Positions 49,800 to 60,400 of a DNA stretch of 64,000 nt are shown one piece after another. Source of the stretch: CAYRTD01 sp964528675. GTDB taxonomy: Bacteria; Bacteroidota; Bacteroidia; Bacteroidales; GCA-2748055. Under the pieces are notes generated by a model. It searched no databases, had not been told where the DNA came from, and saw only the letters and a program-made list of their open reading frames with translations. The first letter of the stretch is position 1. Each line of letters begins with the position of its first letter. The position numbers and the translations under genes were made by a program. The stretch lies in the NCBI GenBank assembly GCA_964528675.1, contig CAZGTU010000002.1, forward strand, positions 62,001 through 126,000. The letters are read 5' to 3'.

Positions 49800-49816
49800 T
49801 CCTAAATTAGGATTTT
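49799..49816 (+). terminator. Weak hairpin after the second SusD gene
   Basis: ATCCTAAATTAGGAT is a near-perfect palindrome followed by TTT, directly after the SusD stop. The stem is short and AT-rich, so it may be an inefficient terminator or chance. Confidence 0.3.
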
Positions 49817-49856
49817 AAAAATTTCAAGAATATTACCATTCTTTCAATTGGGGAAA

Positions 49857-49864
49857 TATTTTTG
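49857..49864 (+). promoter_or_regulatory. Possible -7 box upstream of the ECF sigma gene
   Basis: TATTTTTG matches TAnnTTTG, the Bacteroidota housekeeping -7 consensus, about 35 bases before the sigma gene start. I see no good TTTG partner at the expected upstream distance, so this is tentative. Confidence 0.25.
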
Positions 49865-49899
49865 TATTTTGGGGGTATCTAACTAAACTACTTTTTACT

Positions 49900-50460
49900 A
49901 TGTCAGCCACACACATGAAATCGCTTTTGGGGAGATTCAAGGATGGTGATATTCAGGCATTCAACAAGGTATATGTCCTTTATAGCGATAGATTGTATTC
50001 ATTTTCACTGGGCTTGCTCAAGGACTCACATAAATCACAAGAAGTTGTGCAGGAGGTATTTATTACCTTATGGGAAAAAAAAGATCAGATTAATACGGAT
50101 TTAAATTTTGAAAATTATTTATTTACCATAACACACAATTCTATAAAAAAAGTTTTCAGGAAAAGATTGATCGAAATTAAAGTCAAGGAACAACTTGTTC
50201 ACAATGAGAAGAATAGTAAGGTTAATCTTGAAAATGAGATGATATATAATGATTTGCTTGTTATTGCAGAAAGGAGCATAGAAAAATTGCCAGCCAAGAG
50301 AAAGCAAGTCTATAAGATGAGCCGACAGCAAGGGTTGAAAATCAAAGAAATAGCTAATAAATTAAAAATTTCTACAAGAACAGTGGAATGTCATCTTTCA
50401 AAGGCACTCAAGTTTCTCAAAAAGGAAATAAATAATGATTTATTGCATTTGAATGAATAA
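49900..50460 (+). CDS. ECF RNA polymerase sigma-70 factor
   Basis: 186 residues, normal ECF size. Region 2 is at ~20-90 (FNKVYVLYSDRLYSFSLGLL ... EVVQEVFITLWEKKDQI) and region 4 at ~130-178 (IEKLPAKRKQVYKMSRQQGLKIKEIANKL, then STRTVECHLSKALKFLKKEI). It directs RNA polymerase to a small set of promoters. In Bacteroidota such sigma factors often sit beside a FecR-type anti-sigma gene and a SusC/SusD pair whose SusC has an STN domain. Here neither an anti-sigma gene nor an STN domain is present in the window, so its control must work differently or the partner lies elsewhere. Only 17 bases separate it from the convergent sulfatase gene. Confidence 0.93.
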   Translation: MSATHMKSLLGRFKDGDIQAFNKVYVLYSDRLYSFSLGLLKDSHKSQEVVQEVFITLWEKKDQINTDLNFENYLFTITHNSIKKVFRKRLIEIKVKEQLVHNEKNSKVNLENEMIYNDLLVIAERSIEKLPAKRKQVYKMSRQQGLKIKEIANKLKISTRTVECHLSKALKFLKKEINNDLLHLNE

Positions 50461-50477
50461 GCCATTTAGCTCTCCAC

Positions 50478-52598
50478 TTAAAAGTGATAAAAATACTCCC
50501 AATCTATAGTTTCTTCTGTAAATCCAGGTCTTACCCATTTTAAATCTAGATATGCTTTTGAGGACGTCCCGCTTTTATAAGTGATTTGAACCGGATGAAG
50601 ACCTCTGTCAAGGAAAATTACAGATGTTTTTAAGGAACCTGGGGAATAAGCCATATCGGCATCAATTACAGTAGCATCATGAATGCGCAACACAGCTCCT
50701 CCATCGGTTTTCAATTTGAACTCATACTTTCCTGTTTTCGGAACCTTAATCATCCCATCGAATGCTATCACAAATTCTTCCATATTCTGAGCCATATCAC
50801 AACTAAAATCTTCAATCTCACCTTTTTTGATTACACTTGTCTCAATGGTTTTAACATCCGGTGTCCAGGGAACAACTATATTATAAAGTTTATACTTTAA
50901 CCCCTCTTCTATCTCTTTGCCGGGATTAATTGCCGGAACCGGTATACTATCATATGGTCTTGGGGCAGATTTGTTAATCCTTCTTGCCTGAAGTGCTTTT
51001 TCTTTCATTTTTTTCTGAAGATCGTTAAAAAAAGAATTTGTTCCTGCGAGATTATTTTCTTCTCCCGGATCTTTTTTTGTATCATATATCCTGAAGTCAT
51101 CCTGGTGGGACTGAATATTATAACGAATTCCTTTGTATCCTTCAAGATATAATACCTGCATTTCCCCTCTTTTCATGCCCTTATGAGAGGAATGAAAATT
51201 ATCATAGGAAGGTGTTGTTCCTCCCACCCTGTATTCAATATATATCTTTGATGGCACATTATCCTGTTCTGCAAATAAAATAGGTAAAAGCGATACGCCA
51301 TCAGTATTGGCCGGAGCAGGAAGGTTTGCAAGCCGGGCAAATGTTGGAAGCCAGTCATGAAATCCTGTAGGAGTATAATTTTCCATTCCCGCAGGTATGC
51401 GTCCCGGCCATCTTGCCAACAAGGGGGTTCTAATTCCTCCTTCCCAGGTATCGCGTTTAATACCATCAAAATTTCCGTAACTTTCAAAAAAATCCGGTTT
51501 GTATTCTCCATAACCATAGGATACTGAAAGGGGGCCATTATCTGAGGCGAAAATAACCAAGGTTTTGTCATCAATTTTCAGGTCTTTTAACAATTGTAAA
51601 ATATCACCGGTTCCATTATCGATTCTGCGAACCATACTGGCAAATCTTTTATAAGCTTCCGGCCATTCCTGCTTTGCATAATCCGGATGTATATATGTAT
51701 CTACCTCTCCCTTTGCGGTATTAATGTAATTGCCAGTTTCACCGATAAATTTTAATCCTCCTTCAATTCCTCCTCCTTCGGGATAGGGGGTAGATGCAAC
51801 CTGAAGTCCTGCATGAGGAGTATCATAGGCAAGGTACATGAAAAATGGCTGATCGGAATTCGATTTATTATGATCGATTATCCATCTTTTAGCTTCGGCA
51901 GTGAAAAGATCAGTAGTATAACAACCTTTCAATTTATCAGAAATTTCTTCAGATCCGGAATATAATTCTACCGGACCACGCTCGGGAGCTTTATGAGCCG
52001 GATAGTGATTATGGCCATCTGTATGTCTTACATAACCAAAAAAGTGATCAAATCCCCGTTTGGTAGGATAGGCTTCCCATGTAGATGGGCTGTTTCCTTC
52101 TTTTCCCTGCAAACCATATTTTCCAATGATTGACGTAGCGTAGCCTGCTTCTTTCAAAACAGTAGCAAGTGTATGATTATCAGGCAGGGCTTTATCAAAC
52201 TGGTTATTTCGTATTTCCGTATTTCCCTGGTGAACACCCCTGAGCAAACTTGCTCTGGACGGAGCACAAACAGGGGCAGCAACATAATGCCGCTGGAGAA
52301 TCATTCCCTCCTTTGCCATTTTATCAAGGTTGGGGGTCTTATGATAGGGTTTTCCTTCACTCTTACGCTGATTTTGGAATAGAACTCCGATATCTCCGTA
52401 GCCAAGATCATCGGTAAGAATGAAAATAATATTTGGGGGATCATTTATTATGGTATTCTTATTTTTTTCCAGTACTCTTTCATCTGTCCATGACGTCCTG
52501 ACGATATGATCATAGATGAAGAGGGATTTGTGACTTTTAACACTTGCGGAAGTACTTAATAATAACGTACTGAAAATGTAAATGAACTTATTAATCAT
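50478..52598 (-). CDS. Family S1 sulfatase with C-terminal PA14-like domain
   Basis: 706 residues with a signal peptide. The sulfatase domain starts near residue 53 (PPNIIFILTDDLGYGDIG, metal-binding D63/D64) and contains C111-A-P-S-R, the sequence recognised for conversion of Cys to formylglycine, the catalytic residue; this needs a maturase encoded elsewhere. KYGLQGKEG and VIFASDNGPL carry further active-site residues. Residues ~565-706 resemble a PA14 domain (GKYEFKLKTDGGAVLRIHD ... RGLHPVQITYKSGTSSKAYLDLKWVRPG), which is likely to bind sugar. It removes sulfate esters from the glycan, which is the main evidence that the substrate is sulfated. Last gene of the minus-strand unit. Confidence 0.93.
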   Translation of the reverse strand: MINKFIYIFSTLLLSTSASVKSHKSLFIYDHIVRTSWTDERVLEKNKNTIINDPPNIIFILTDDLGYGDIGVLFQNQRKSEGKPYHKTPNLDKMAKEGMILQRHYVAAPVCAPSRASLLRGVHQGNTEIRNNQFDKALPDNHTLATVLKEAGYATSIIGKYGLQGKEGNSPSTWEAYPTKRGFDHFFGYVRHTDGHNHYPAHKAPERGPVELYSGSEEISDKLKGCYTTDLFTAEAKRWIIDHNKSNSDQPFFMYLAYDTPHAGLQVASTPYPEGGGIEGGLKFIGETGNYINTAKGEVDTYIHPDYAKQEWPEAYKRFASMVRRIDNGTGDILQLLKDLKIDDKTLVIFASDNGPLSVSYGYGEYKPDFFESYGNFDGIKRDTWEGGIRTPLLARWPGRIPAGMENYTPTGFHDWLPTFARLANLPAPANTDGVSLLPILFAEQDNVPSKIYIEYRVGGTTPSYDNFHSSHKGMKRGEMQVLYLEGYKGIRYNIQSHQDDFRIYDTKKDPGEENNLAGTNSFFNDLQKKMKEKALQARRINKSAPRPYDSIPVPAINPGKEIEEGLKYKLYNIVVPWTPDVKTIETSVIKKGEIEDFSCDMAQNMEEFVIAFDGMIKVPKTGKYEFKLKTDGGAVLRIHDATVIDADMAYSPGSLKTSVIFLDRGLHPVQITYKSGTSSKAYLDLKWVRPGFTEETIDWEYFYHF

Positions 52599-52601
52599 GA
52601 T

Positions 52602-55529
52602 TTAGTTATTGAGTTTTTGATTTATCAATACTACAGAACCGCTTATTTCTTCCTCAGAAATGATGTTTTTGATATAGTTTCCCCATAATAAATCTGCATA
52701 ATCCCAATGATCATTGATAATAAGAACCGGATCATTATATATCCTGTCAAACCTGCAGGCCTGGGTTCCGTCCGAATGAACTTTTATCTGATTATTACCT
52801 TCTGATATCAGAGAATAAACAAAAAAGTTTTCCTTGAGTGATCTGGTCATATTTGTGTAATCAGGTCTATTTTCGGGTCCAAAGTAATAAAATGAACCGG
52901 TATCAAAAATCCAGTCATGATCAGGTTTTTTACGATAATGCATTTCCGGTTGATAAGAAATTTCTGCCTCTCCCTTTAATTTTCCAATGTCATCATCAGG
53001 ATAAAATGTGAAATATCCATTTCTGTCCCATTTTTCCTGCAGTAAATTCTCGGAAATAATGAGTTTTATTCCGGATTCCTGGATCTTTCTGCCTTCAGGC
53101 AGATCTGAGAGAGTATAATTAATTTTGAGTATGCCCTTTTCATCGGCTGTAACTGTAAAGCGTGCACTGATACTGTCATATTTCCCTTCAGTATTGATGG
53201 TTAATATCCCTTCATTGAACTGATAGTCGAAATCATCACATCTCCAGTTTTTTGCCAGATCATCGATGGCTTCAACATGGTATTTTGATATTCCCCTTAA
53301 TATCCTGAAATTGGCATAAGGTCCTGATTTTATCAATACTTCATCTTTTACTTTCAGCTCATTTATTAAACCGCTATTTTTATTTAACAGCATTGAATAG
53401 TCCTTTCCCGTTACTTTCACAAAATCATCCAGTTCTTCCGTTTGTAACTCACCCTTTTCATGTTTAAGGACTTTTATTTCTTTTTCTCCTATAAGAAGCT
53501 GATATACATCAACCAGCAGGGTGTCATATTGATAAAATTCCAATTTTAATGATTTCCCATTTTTCCAATCTGAAGCCGGAATTGTTATAAATCCTGATTT
53601 ATGGGGTTCAATATTCATATCATAAATAAGTCCCGATTGATCTTCATATTCCCAATTAACTTTCAATTCATTCAGATTGGTATGGTCAAACCGGTTTAAG
53701 ACAGGTAGTTTAATATCTTTTTCCGGCTCAAATTTTTCAATCCTTTTAACAAGAATTTTTACAGGCGAATAGGCTTTTTTTGTTCCCCAGAATTCGGGTT
53801 TCTTCCTTCGCCAGGTATCGATAATGCCCCATTCACCATATCCAACACAATGTCCTTTAAATTCGAGGTTTCCTTTATGGATTCCCCAGATTTCTCCTTC
53901 GCCGGGTAATGAGTCAGGTAACATGAAGGTTTCATCGATCATTCCCCATATGGCTCCTCCAAGTCCGCCATCAGATTTAAATGTATTGATCCACATGCTG
54001 TCCAGGCTCTGTGCCCAGAAGCTTCTTACATTTGGATCCTGCCTGATGGTCATTCTGTTATAACAGGGTACATGAGCCCATTCGTCGCTGAGTGCGGGCA
54101 TTTTTTCATATTCGAAGCCATATACTCCCAGCCGCGATCTGTCATTTCCCTTCCAGGTGGGATAGTGTACACTCAGAATATCATATACTACAACAGTATC
54201 GGGAACCGTATACGGAAAACTTAATATTACAGGCCTGGTAGGTTCGTTCTCCTTTATCCAGTCATAGGATTTTTGAATATTCTGTCCGTATTCGCATTCG
54301 TTTGCAACAGACCAGATAATTATACTCGGATGGTTCCGGTGATTATGAATCATTTCCCTGATCTGGGATAAATATCTTTCTTCATACACGGGATTATCGG
54401 TTGTTTGTTTTTTCTGAAAACATACCGCCGATTCGTCTTCCACATAAATTCCAAATTCATCACAATACCTTAAGAAATCTTCTGAAGGCGGATAATGTGA
54501 GGTTCGAATGAAATTCATATTGGCCTCTTTGGCCAGAATTACATCCAGTTTATCATATTCAGGAGTTGATAAACGCCCGAGAGTTGGATGGATGTCATGC
54601 CGGCATGCACCTCTTAGTTTTACTTCATTTCCATTGACCAATAGCTTATTTCCTTCTATTTCTACTTCTCTGAAGCCTATTTTAAAATTTTTATTGAAGG
54701 TTTCTTTTCTTTCTTCAATAATAATTGCAGTTAAATTATAAAGATTTGGATGTTCAGCATCCCATTTCAGAGGATCTTTTACATGCATATTGAGGTTCCC
54801 TGACTGTTTTGTATTTTCATGTTCAAGAATCTTGATTATTTCACCATTGGCATCAGAAAGCTCGAACTTTATATTTACCGGATGCTGACGGGATAATTCG
54901 TAGCTGATCATCAGTTCTGCATTCCGGTAATTTTTATCAAGATCTGTTACAAAAAATAGTTTGCTAAAATGCTGATCAGGCAGGGCAATAAGTTCAACAT
55001 CCCTTAAAATTCCTCCAATCTGATGCTTTGCATACCGGCTGCCGGCAGAAATATCATCATCCATATCGGTAATTTCGACGGTCAATTCCGATTCCTTTCC
55101 CGGTGTAACATATGGGGTAATATCACATTCCCATTTGGTAAATCCTCCATGGTGGTCTTTAATGAAATTTCCGTTAATCCATACTCTTGCATAACTATAG
55201 GTTCCATGGAAATTTATTAATATCCGTTTACCTTCATAATCTTCAGGGATCATAAAGGATTTTTTATAAACAAAAGGTTTATTCCCTTCGATAGGAAATC
55301 CCTGCATCTGACACTCACCGGGTACCTGAATGTCTGTCCACTGACCGGTGTTGATTTCTTTGGACCAGAAATTTTCCGGAGGATGCATCGAAGATTTCCA
55401 GGTACCATTTAATGAGATGACAGGATCTTTTACACCTGCCACGGTAATTTCATTTCCTTCCTTGGCCAGTCGACAACTCAATATTGAGAAAATGCCTAAA
55501 AGGATAAGAGAAATTAATCTTATTTTCAT
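52602..55529 (-). CDS. GH2 beta-galactosidase-like lipoprotein
   Basis: 975 residues with a lipoprotein signal (GIFSILSC, Cys19). It has the LacZ-type order: sugar-binding domain (~35-185), beta-sandwich (~190-290), TIM barrel (~295-620) and large C-terminal domains including a Bgal_small_N-like region (TGKDYSMLLNKNSGLINELKV). Acid/base E411 is in IIWSVANECEYG and the probable nucleophile E483 in ALSDEWAHVPCY. The nucleophile context differs from E. coli LacZ but fits many Bacteroidota GH2 enzymes. It probably releases terminal beta-galactose from desulfated oligosaccharides. Three bases separate it from the sulfatase, so the two are co-expressed. Confidence 0.92.
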   Translation of the reverse strand: MKIRLISLILLGIFSILSCRLAKEGNEITVAGVKDPVISLNGTWKSSMHPPENFWSKEINTGQWTDIQVPGECQMQGFPIEGNKPFVYKKSFMIPEDYEGKRILINFHGTYSYARVWINGNFIKDHHGGFTKWECDITPYVTPGKESELTVEITDMDDDISAGSRYAKHQIGGILRDVELIALPDQHFSKLFFVTDLDKNYRNAELMISYELSRQHPVNIKFELSDANGEIIKILEHENTKQSGNLNMHVKDPLKWDAEHPNLYNLTAIIIEERKETFNKNFKIGFREVEIEGNKLLVNGNEVKLRGACRHDIHPTLGRLSTPEYDKLDVILAKEANMNFIRTSHYPPSEDFLRYCDEFGIYVEDESAVCFQKKQTTDNPVYEERYLSQIREMIHNHRNHPSIIIWSVANECEYGQNIQKSYDWIKENEPTRPVILSFPYTVPDTVVVYDILSVHYPTWKGNDRSRLGVYGFEYEKMPALSDEWAHVPCYNRMTIRQDPNVRSFWAQSLDSMWINTFKSDGGLGGAIWGMIDETFMLPDSLPGEGEIWGIHKGNLEFKGHCVGYGEWGIIDTWRRKKPEFWGTKKAYSPVKILVKRIEKFEPEKDIKLPVLNRFDHTNLNELKVNWEYEDQSGLIYDMNIEPHKSGFITIPASDWKNGKSLKLEFYQYDTLLVDVYQLLIGEKEIKVLKHEKGELQTEELDDFVKVTGKDYSMLLNKNSGLINELKVKDEVLIKSGPYANFRILRGISKYHVEAIDDLAKNWRCDDFDYQFNEGILTINTEGKYDSISARFTVTADEKGILKINYTLSDLPEGRKIQESGIKLIISENLLQEKWDRNGYFTFYPDDDIGKLKGEAEISYQPEMHYRKKPDHDWIFDTGSFYYFGPENRPDYTNMTRSLKENFFVYSLISEGNNQIKVHSDGTQACRFDRIYNDPVLIINDHWDYADLLWGNYIKNIISEEEISGSVVLINQKLNN

Positions 55530-55567
55530 AATAGCAAGAATTTATTCTGAACAGCTAAGTGCTCACT

Positions 55568-55589
55568 GTTTACCGTTTAACCGTTAACC
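55568..55589. repeat. Short degenerate tandem repeat (GTTT(A)ACC)
   Basis: GTTTACC, GTTTAACC and GTTAACC follow each other in the 62-base gap between the nucleoside-hydrolase gene and the GH2 gene. It is too short to call an element, and its function is unknown. Confidence 0.35.
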
Positions 55590-55591
55590 CT

Positions 55592-56641
55592 TCACCTCTC
55601 CTTCCGCGGATCATACAACATAAGCTCAGTCAACCTCTCCCGCATTTCTTTAAGATCATTTACATAGGCGTAACTTCGGTTTCTGTCCGGTTGTACTGTG
55701 TAGGATATGATACTATCCTTACCAACTGTGATATTTCCCGGTGAGGAAATATCCCACAGGTTGTGCAACTCAGGTTTTGAACCGAAAAATACCCTTAACT
55801 GATCCCAAGTTGGACGGCTCCTTGCGGTTCCGTCATAATATTCTTCGTATGATCTCCGGATGATATGATCTTCTCTTAGCTGTTGGAGAGCTGATCCGAT
55901 CTTAAGATCATCGCCACTGCCACCGGCATATACCATAGGAATTTCGACAGGAATTAACGAAAGTTCTCCACTTGCTGCTTCAAGATCCATATAATAGTTA
56001 TATCCGCACTTTCCCTGAGGTAATCCACCGTTACCGTTGCCGCCGGCTGCGTATAGTTTTATTTTTTTCCTTATCAGATCCACTCCGTTTAAAGGACTGA
56101 TCTCATCCGGGGGAGAGTTAAGGAGATTGTAGATATTAGTGGCAGGCCCCACCACGATGAGTGTTACGCTGCTATCAGGCTGGGAGGCAAGTACTTTACG
56201 ATACAGATTCACCACATCAGGAGCCGATTGCTGTGTCAGGCTGTGTGGATATTCGTCCAGGACGGATTCCATGTATTCATCACGTGCATAAGGCGCATTT
56301 TCCTTAATAGTGCCGATTGGCAGTTCCGGTCTTCCATACCATGTATTAACAGCATGAACAAAGGGAACTCCAGCTTCGTGCCCAATCACAACTCCAATAG
56401 CCAGAATTTCAATCTCATTGCGGTCGGCAAGGGCATGCAAAACCGCCAGGGCACCCGCATCATCAACATCTCCGCCAACATCAGTATCAAAGATCACCTT
56501 TTCGGCAGATGCCTCCTGATTACCAAATTTTTCTGCAGACTTTTCTGACGAAGACTGATTTTCGTTTGAAAGTTTACAAGCTGATAGCAAGAATAAAATA
56601 ATAAAAAGCAACCAGTTTAGGTTCGGTATTTTTGCAGTCAT
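55592..56641 (-). CDS. Nucleoside-hydrolase-fold lipoprotein
   Basis: 349 residues with a lipoprotein signal (ILFLLSAC, Cys22). The ribohydrolase calcium site is complete: FDTDVGGDVDDAGALAVLHAL, with D54, D60 and D61 at the usual ligand positions. GPATNIYNLL is another family motif. The family normally cleaves the N-glycosidic bond of nucleosides in the cytoplasm; an exported lipoprotein within a glycan locus suggests a different substrate, perhaps a pentofuranoside, which is inference. It differs clearly from the two paralogues at 60807 and 61898. It starts 21 bases after the truncated FAD gene. Confidence 0.8.
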   Translation of the reverse strand: MTAKIPNLNWLLFIILFLLSACKLSNENQSSSEKSAEKFGNQEASAEKVIFDTDVGGDVDDAGALAVLHALADRNEIEILAIGVVIGHEAGVPFVHAVNTWYGRPELPIGTIKENAPYARDEYMESVLDEYPHSLTQQSAPDVVNLYRKVLASQPDSSVTLIVVGPATNIYNLLNSPPDEISPLNGVDLIRKKIKLYAAGGNGNGGLPQGKCGYNYYMDLEAASGELSLIPVEIPMVYAGGSGDDLKIGSALQQLREDHIIRRSYEEYYDGTARSRPTWDQLRVFFGSKPELHNLWDISSPGNITVGKDSIISYTVQPDRNRSYAYVNDLKEMRERLTELMLYDPRKER

Positions 56642-56662
56642 AATAGATGTAAATAATTACTG

Positions 56663-57319
56663 TTAAATGAAAATTTCTGAACCATAAAAATAATCGCAGC
56701 CTGCCATTGTGGCTACAATACCCGAACCAGTGGCATCAATCACAACTTCAGCTTCAATATCCTTCGTTCTGCCAACTTTTTCGAATACACGAACGCCCCG
56801 GATAATGTTCCTGTTTCCTCCTTCACTTATTATTACATTGACCACAGGGCTTCCTCCCATAAAATGAAGGTTCTTTTCTGCTTTCAGTTTTTCTGTTATT
56901 ACCCTCAGCCAGGCAGAAGGCATAAACCAGCGCTCATGCCAACGTTGATCTTGAGAAACTTTAGTCATATCATAATCCCGGTCGAGCATATCAACCATTT
57001 CTTTGAAAATACCTACACGAGGACCGCCGCAAAGCATGGACACATAATTATCAACAGGGGCACCACCGGGGATCATATCTTCTTCAATAAGTACTACATC
57101 AGCCCCGGTTCTGGCAGCTGCAATTGCTGCAGGAACACCTGAAGCACCGGCTCCGATCACAAGCACATCTGTCTTTAGGGAATTCACAAGATTTTCATAT
57201 TTTCGAAGCTGAACAGGGCCGGGAATATTATCTTTTGCCGAACTTGAAAGAGGAGAGAACATAAGGGATGCGGAACCCAGCCCGGCATACTTCAGGAAAT
57301 TTCGTCTGTTTGATTTCAT
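56663..57319 (-). pseudogene. Truncated Tat-exported FAD-dependent oxidoreductase
   Basis: 218 residues, less than half of the 450-600 usual for this family. A twin-arginine signal (SNRRNFLKYAGLG) is followed by the FAD-binding fold (DVLVIGAGASGVPAAIAAARTG, IEEDMIPGGAPVDNY). The reading stops shortly after VVIDATGSGIVATMAGCDYFYG, where complete members continue into their substrate and second FAD-contacting regions. Only 21 bases lie between the stop and the next gene, so no remnant of the C-terminal half exists; a deletion is the likely cause. It is probably inactive, although a short functional form cannot be excluded. Contrast the full-length FAD enzyme at 4916. Confidence 0.7.
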
Positions 57320-57366
57320 AAGCTGAAGATTTAAATATTTGTAAAGCGATTTTTAAGCCAATATAA

Positions 57367-57403
57367 ATTCTTATTCTCCGGGACATTTCCAAAGAATAAG
57401 AAT
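57367..57403. repeat. 10-bp inverted repeat between the TPR gene and the FAD gene
   Basis: ATTCTTATTC (57367-57376) and GAATAAGAAT (57394-57403) are perfect complements separated by 17 bases, in the 117-base gap downstream of the DUF5107/TPR gene. There is no strong T-run on either side, so it may be an attenuating hairpin or a regulator site more than a true terminator. Confidence 0.4.
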
Positions 57404-57436
57404 ATACCCAATATGTAACGTTCTTCCTAAACCGTA

Positions 57437-60400
57437 CTACATATTTTCCATATGCACTTCTGCCCAAAGCCTGGATTTATCCAGTTCCGTTGTTTTTTCA
57501 AAGTGGCTGACCGCTTCTTTTCTTGAGCCTTTTCCCGATTTACCCAGACCTATCATATAATGACCGGTAGCCTGACGTTCACGTATTGATTCACCGCTTC
57601 CGAACTTCGCAAAGAAATCGACCTCATCGAGATCCTGGATATAATCCTCTCCGGTAGAGATCAATGCATTGTACAGCTCATCAGCATTTTTAGATTCATC
57701 GAGTTTTTCGTAAGCCAGAGCCTGATAATACAGGTAAACGGAATTCTCAATATCCTGACTGACTGTTTTGTTATAAAATACTTCAGCACGGTCATTCTCC
57801 CCCAGTTTTTCATATGCCAGTCCGGTATAGTAATAGATCTGAGCATTGCGGACATAATCCGGGTCTCTGCCTATTTGATGGTTGGCAGGATATTTGTCTG
57901 CCATAAAGAAATCATCCAATGCTTTTTGATATTGACCATCTTCAAGATATGATAATCCTCTAAGAAGATGTGCATCCACATGAACATCATGCAGACCTCT
58001 TGATCCTTCCTGTATATGGAAGAAATTTTCATTTAAATAATTAATTGCTTTATCATAATGCCTGTTTAATACAAGTACCATAATTTCCCGTATCAAGGCA
58101 TCTTCTCTCTGCGACAGGTGCTCATGATTTTTGGTCAGCATTTCCAGTCTTTTTTCCGGGTCCGCATTATTTTCCTCGTAGAGCTTATCCAATTCATAAT
58201 AATAACGTGCATCTTCAGGATTCAGCTTTATGGCAGCCTCGTATTCCCTTATAGCCCGGAGTTTATTATCGTATGTATGATTATATCCCCAGCCCAGATT
58301 ACGATGGGCAATAGCAAAATCAGGATTTATTTGCACCGCTTTTTCCCATTTCTCAATGGCTTTTTCTGGCCGGTCATCAAACATTATATTACCCTGGTAG
58401 TAATATGCCTTATAATCATCTTTATTTTGGTTAATGGCAGATTCAAGTATGGGAATGCTTTCCAGACGGAAAGGGAAACAATAATCGGTTGATAAAGATG
58501 CCGCATGAGTATATGTCTCACTTGCTTCCTTTAAGTTACCTGCTTTTTCCTTAAGATATCCCAGGTAATAATGGATCATAGGATAATTTCTGAGAAAATC
58601 ATCTTCTGACTGTAAGGCCAGATGTAAAAGTCCTTCGGCGTCCTTATATAAACCACTGTTCATATAACTGGTAGCCAATTCAAGATATGAATCAGGAAAA
58701 TCTCTTAACAATGAAACCAGCTTTTCTTTCAACTTTTCCTTGTTGGCACTGCCGGTTTCATCTGCAATTGAATACATTTCAAAATGAGCCCAATAGTTCA
58801 GGGGATCTTTATTCAGAAGATCTTCTGCCGATACTGATGCATTATTCATATCACCCATATGCCTCAAAACAGTTGTTCTCAATCCCATAGCTTTAATGTT
58901 CAGGGTATTTGCTGACATTGATTGTTTGATATGGAATAAGGCCTTTTCCGGATCATTGTTAGTAGTGGAAATTTCTGCCATCTGATAATGGGCAGCTGCA
59001 TGAAAATCCTGATCCCAGCTGGCACGGTAAAGTGTATCATAAGCAGCATCATACTTTTCCAGGATTTTAAGAACGACTCCCAAATGGTATAAAGCTTCAC
59101 AATCCCTCGGTCGCGTATAGTCCTTTGTTAATCTTTTAACAGCATTTCTGAAATAATGAGATGCCTTCTCGTAATTTCCTTTTAATTTTTGATCCAGTCC
59201 TACCTGAACATTACATCTTACATCCAATGGATCTCTTTTCAGTGCTTCCTGAAAATAATCCATTGCATCAATCCGTGCATTATGAAATTGCTTAATTCGA
59301 AGCCCGGTAAGATATAATTCTTCATTGGTATTTATTTCTGATGGGGCCGGAGGTCTTTTAACAGTTTCCGGTAGTTCGCTATTCTCATCTTTCTTTTCCG
59401 GCTTGTATTGAATCAGTTCATTACCGGAAGTTTCTTTTACCAGAAGTTTTAGATCATAATAATCCGTGCCTTCCGGAACAATAACTTCTTCACTATATGG
59501 AAGGGAAGGGCTTAGTTTAATTTTTTCTGTATATATTACTTCTCCGTTTTTCTGAAGTTCAACAACAGCATTTTCATATGCTTTTGATGTATTCAATCCG
59601 ATAAAAACCTTATTATTTATAGGAGGGAGAAGATTCGCTGATGCATTTGGATTGGCTGCCTTTACGCCTTTAATTTCCCTAAGAGGATACCAGTATTGAA
59701 TAACCTGTTTGGTCTCATAAGGCATGATCCAACTGTAATCGGGCTGGTTATCGGAAAATCCCCCGCTCATCAGTTCAATATAGGGTCCGTCTTCATCCGT
59801 CAGCACAATGGTATCCCAATTGGCACCTGCCGGGCCGGGTCCCCATTGCCATAGTTTTGCCCCGTTAACCACATTGTGATCAGCCACATGAATAGTTCCC
59901 GCTTCTTTTCCATGGTCATATCCTGCCAGAAAATCATCCTGAAGGTTGTGAGCAAAGAAAGAAATAGGAGTTGGATGGTTTTTCCACCAGGAAGCATCAA
60001 TGTTATTCTTATAATAATCTTTTTCATCATAAACTTCTCTGGTTATTGGCCAATGAGAAAAGCTATTTTTTGCATGATAAGTTCCAAATTTAACAGAGGG
60101 AGGGAAGAATACCTGATACTCCTCACTGGCATGTGTGGCTACATTTGCCCAATATAATATGGAATTTGGATTTTCCGTTCTGTTGAACATCCTTAGATCT
60201 GTATGAATATAAGAGCGACCCGGGGAAAGGCTGATCCCGATTGCCCATTTCATGCGGTGCCTTGGTTCAATTTCACCAATCCATATAGTCTTGCTTCCAT
60301 CGGGGTTTTCTACCAGGCGGTAATCCATAGGCATGTAAGTGGAGGCTCTGTGATGATGAAAAACACACCATTCGATGCCTCCCGATATCCAGGCACCGGT

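Noticed and set aside
55568..55589. CRISPR-like array
   Set aside because: Only three 7-8 base degenerate units with no spacers; no CRISPR array or cas gene is visible in the window.
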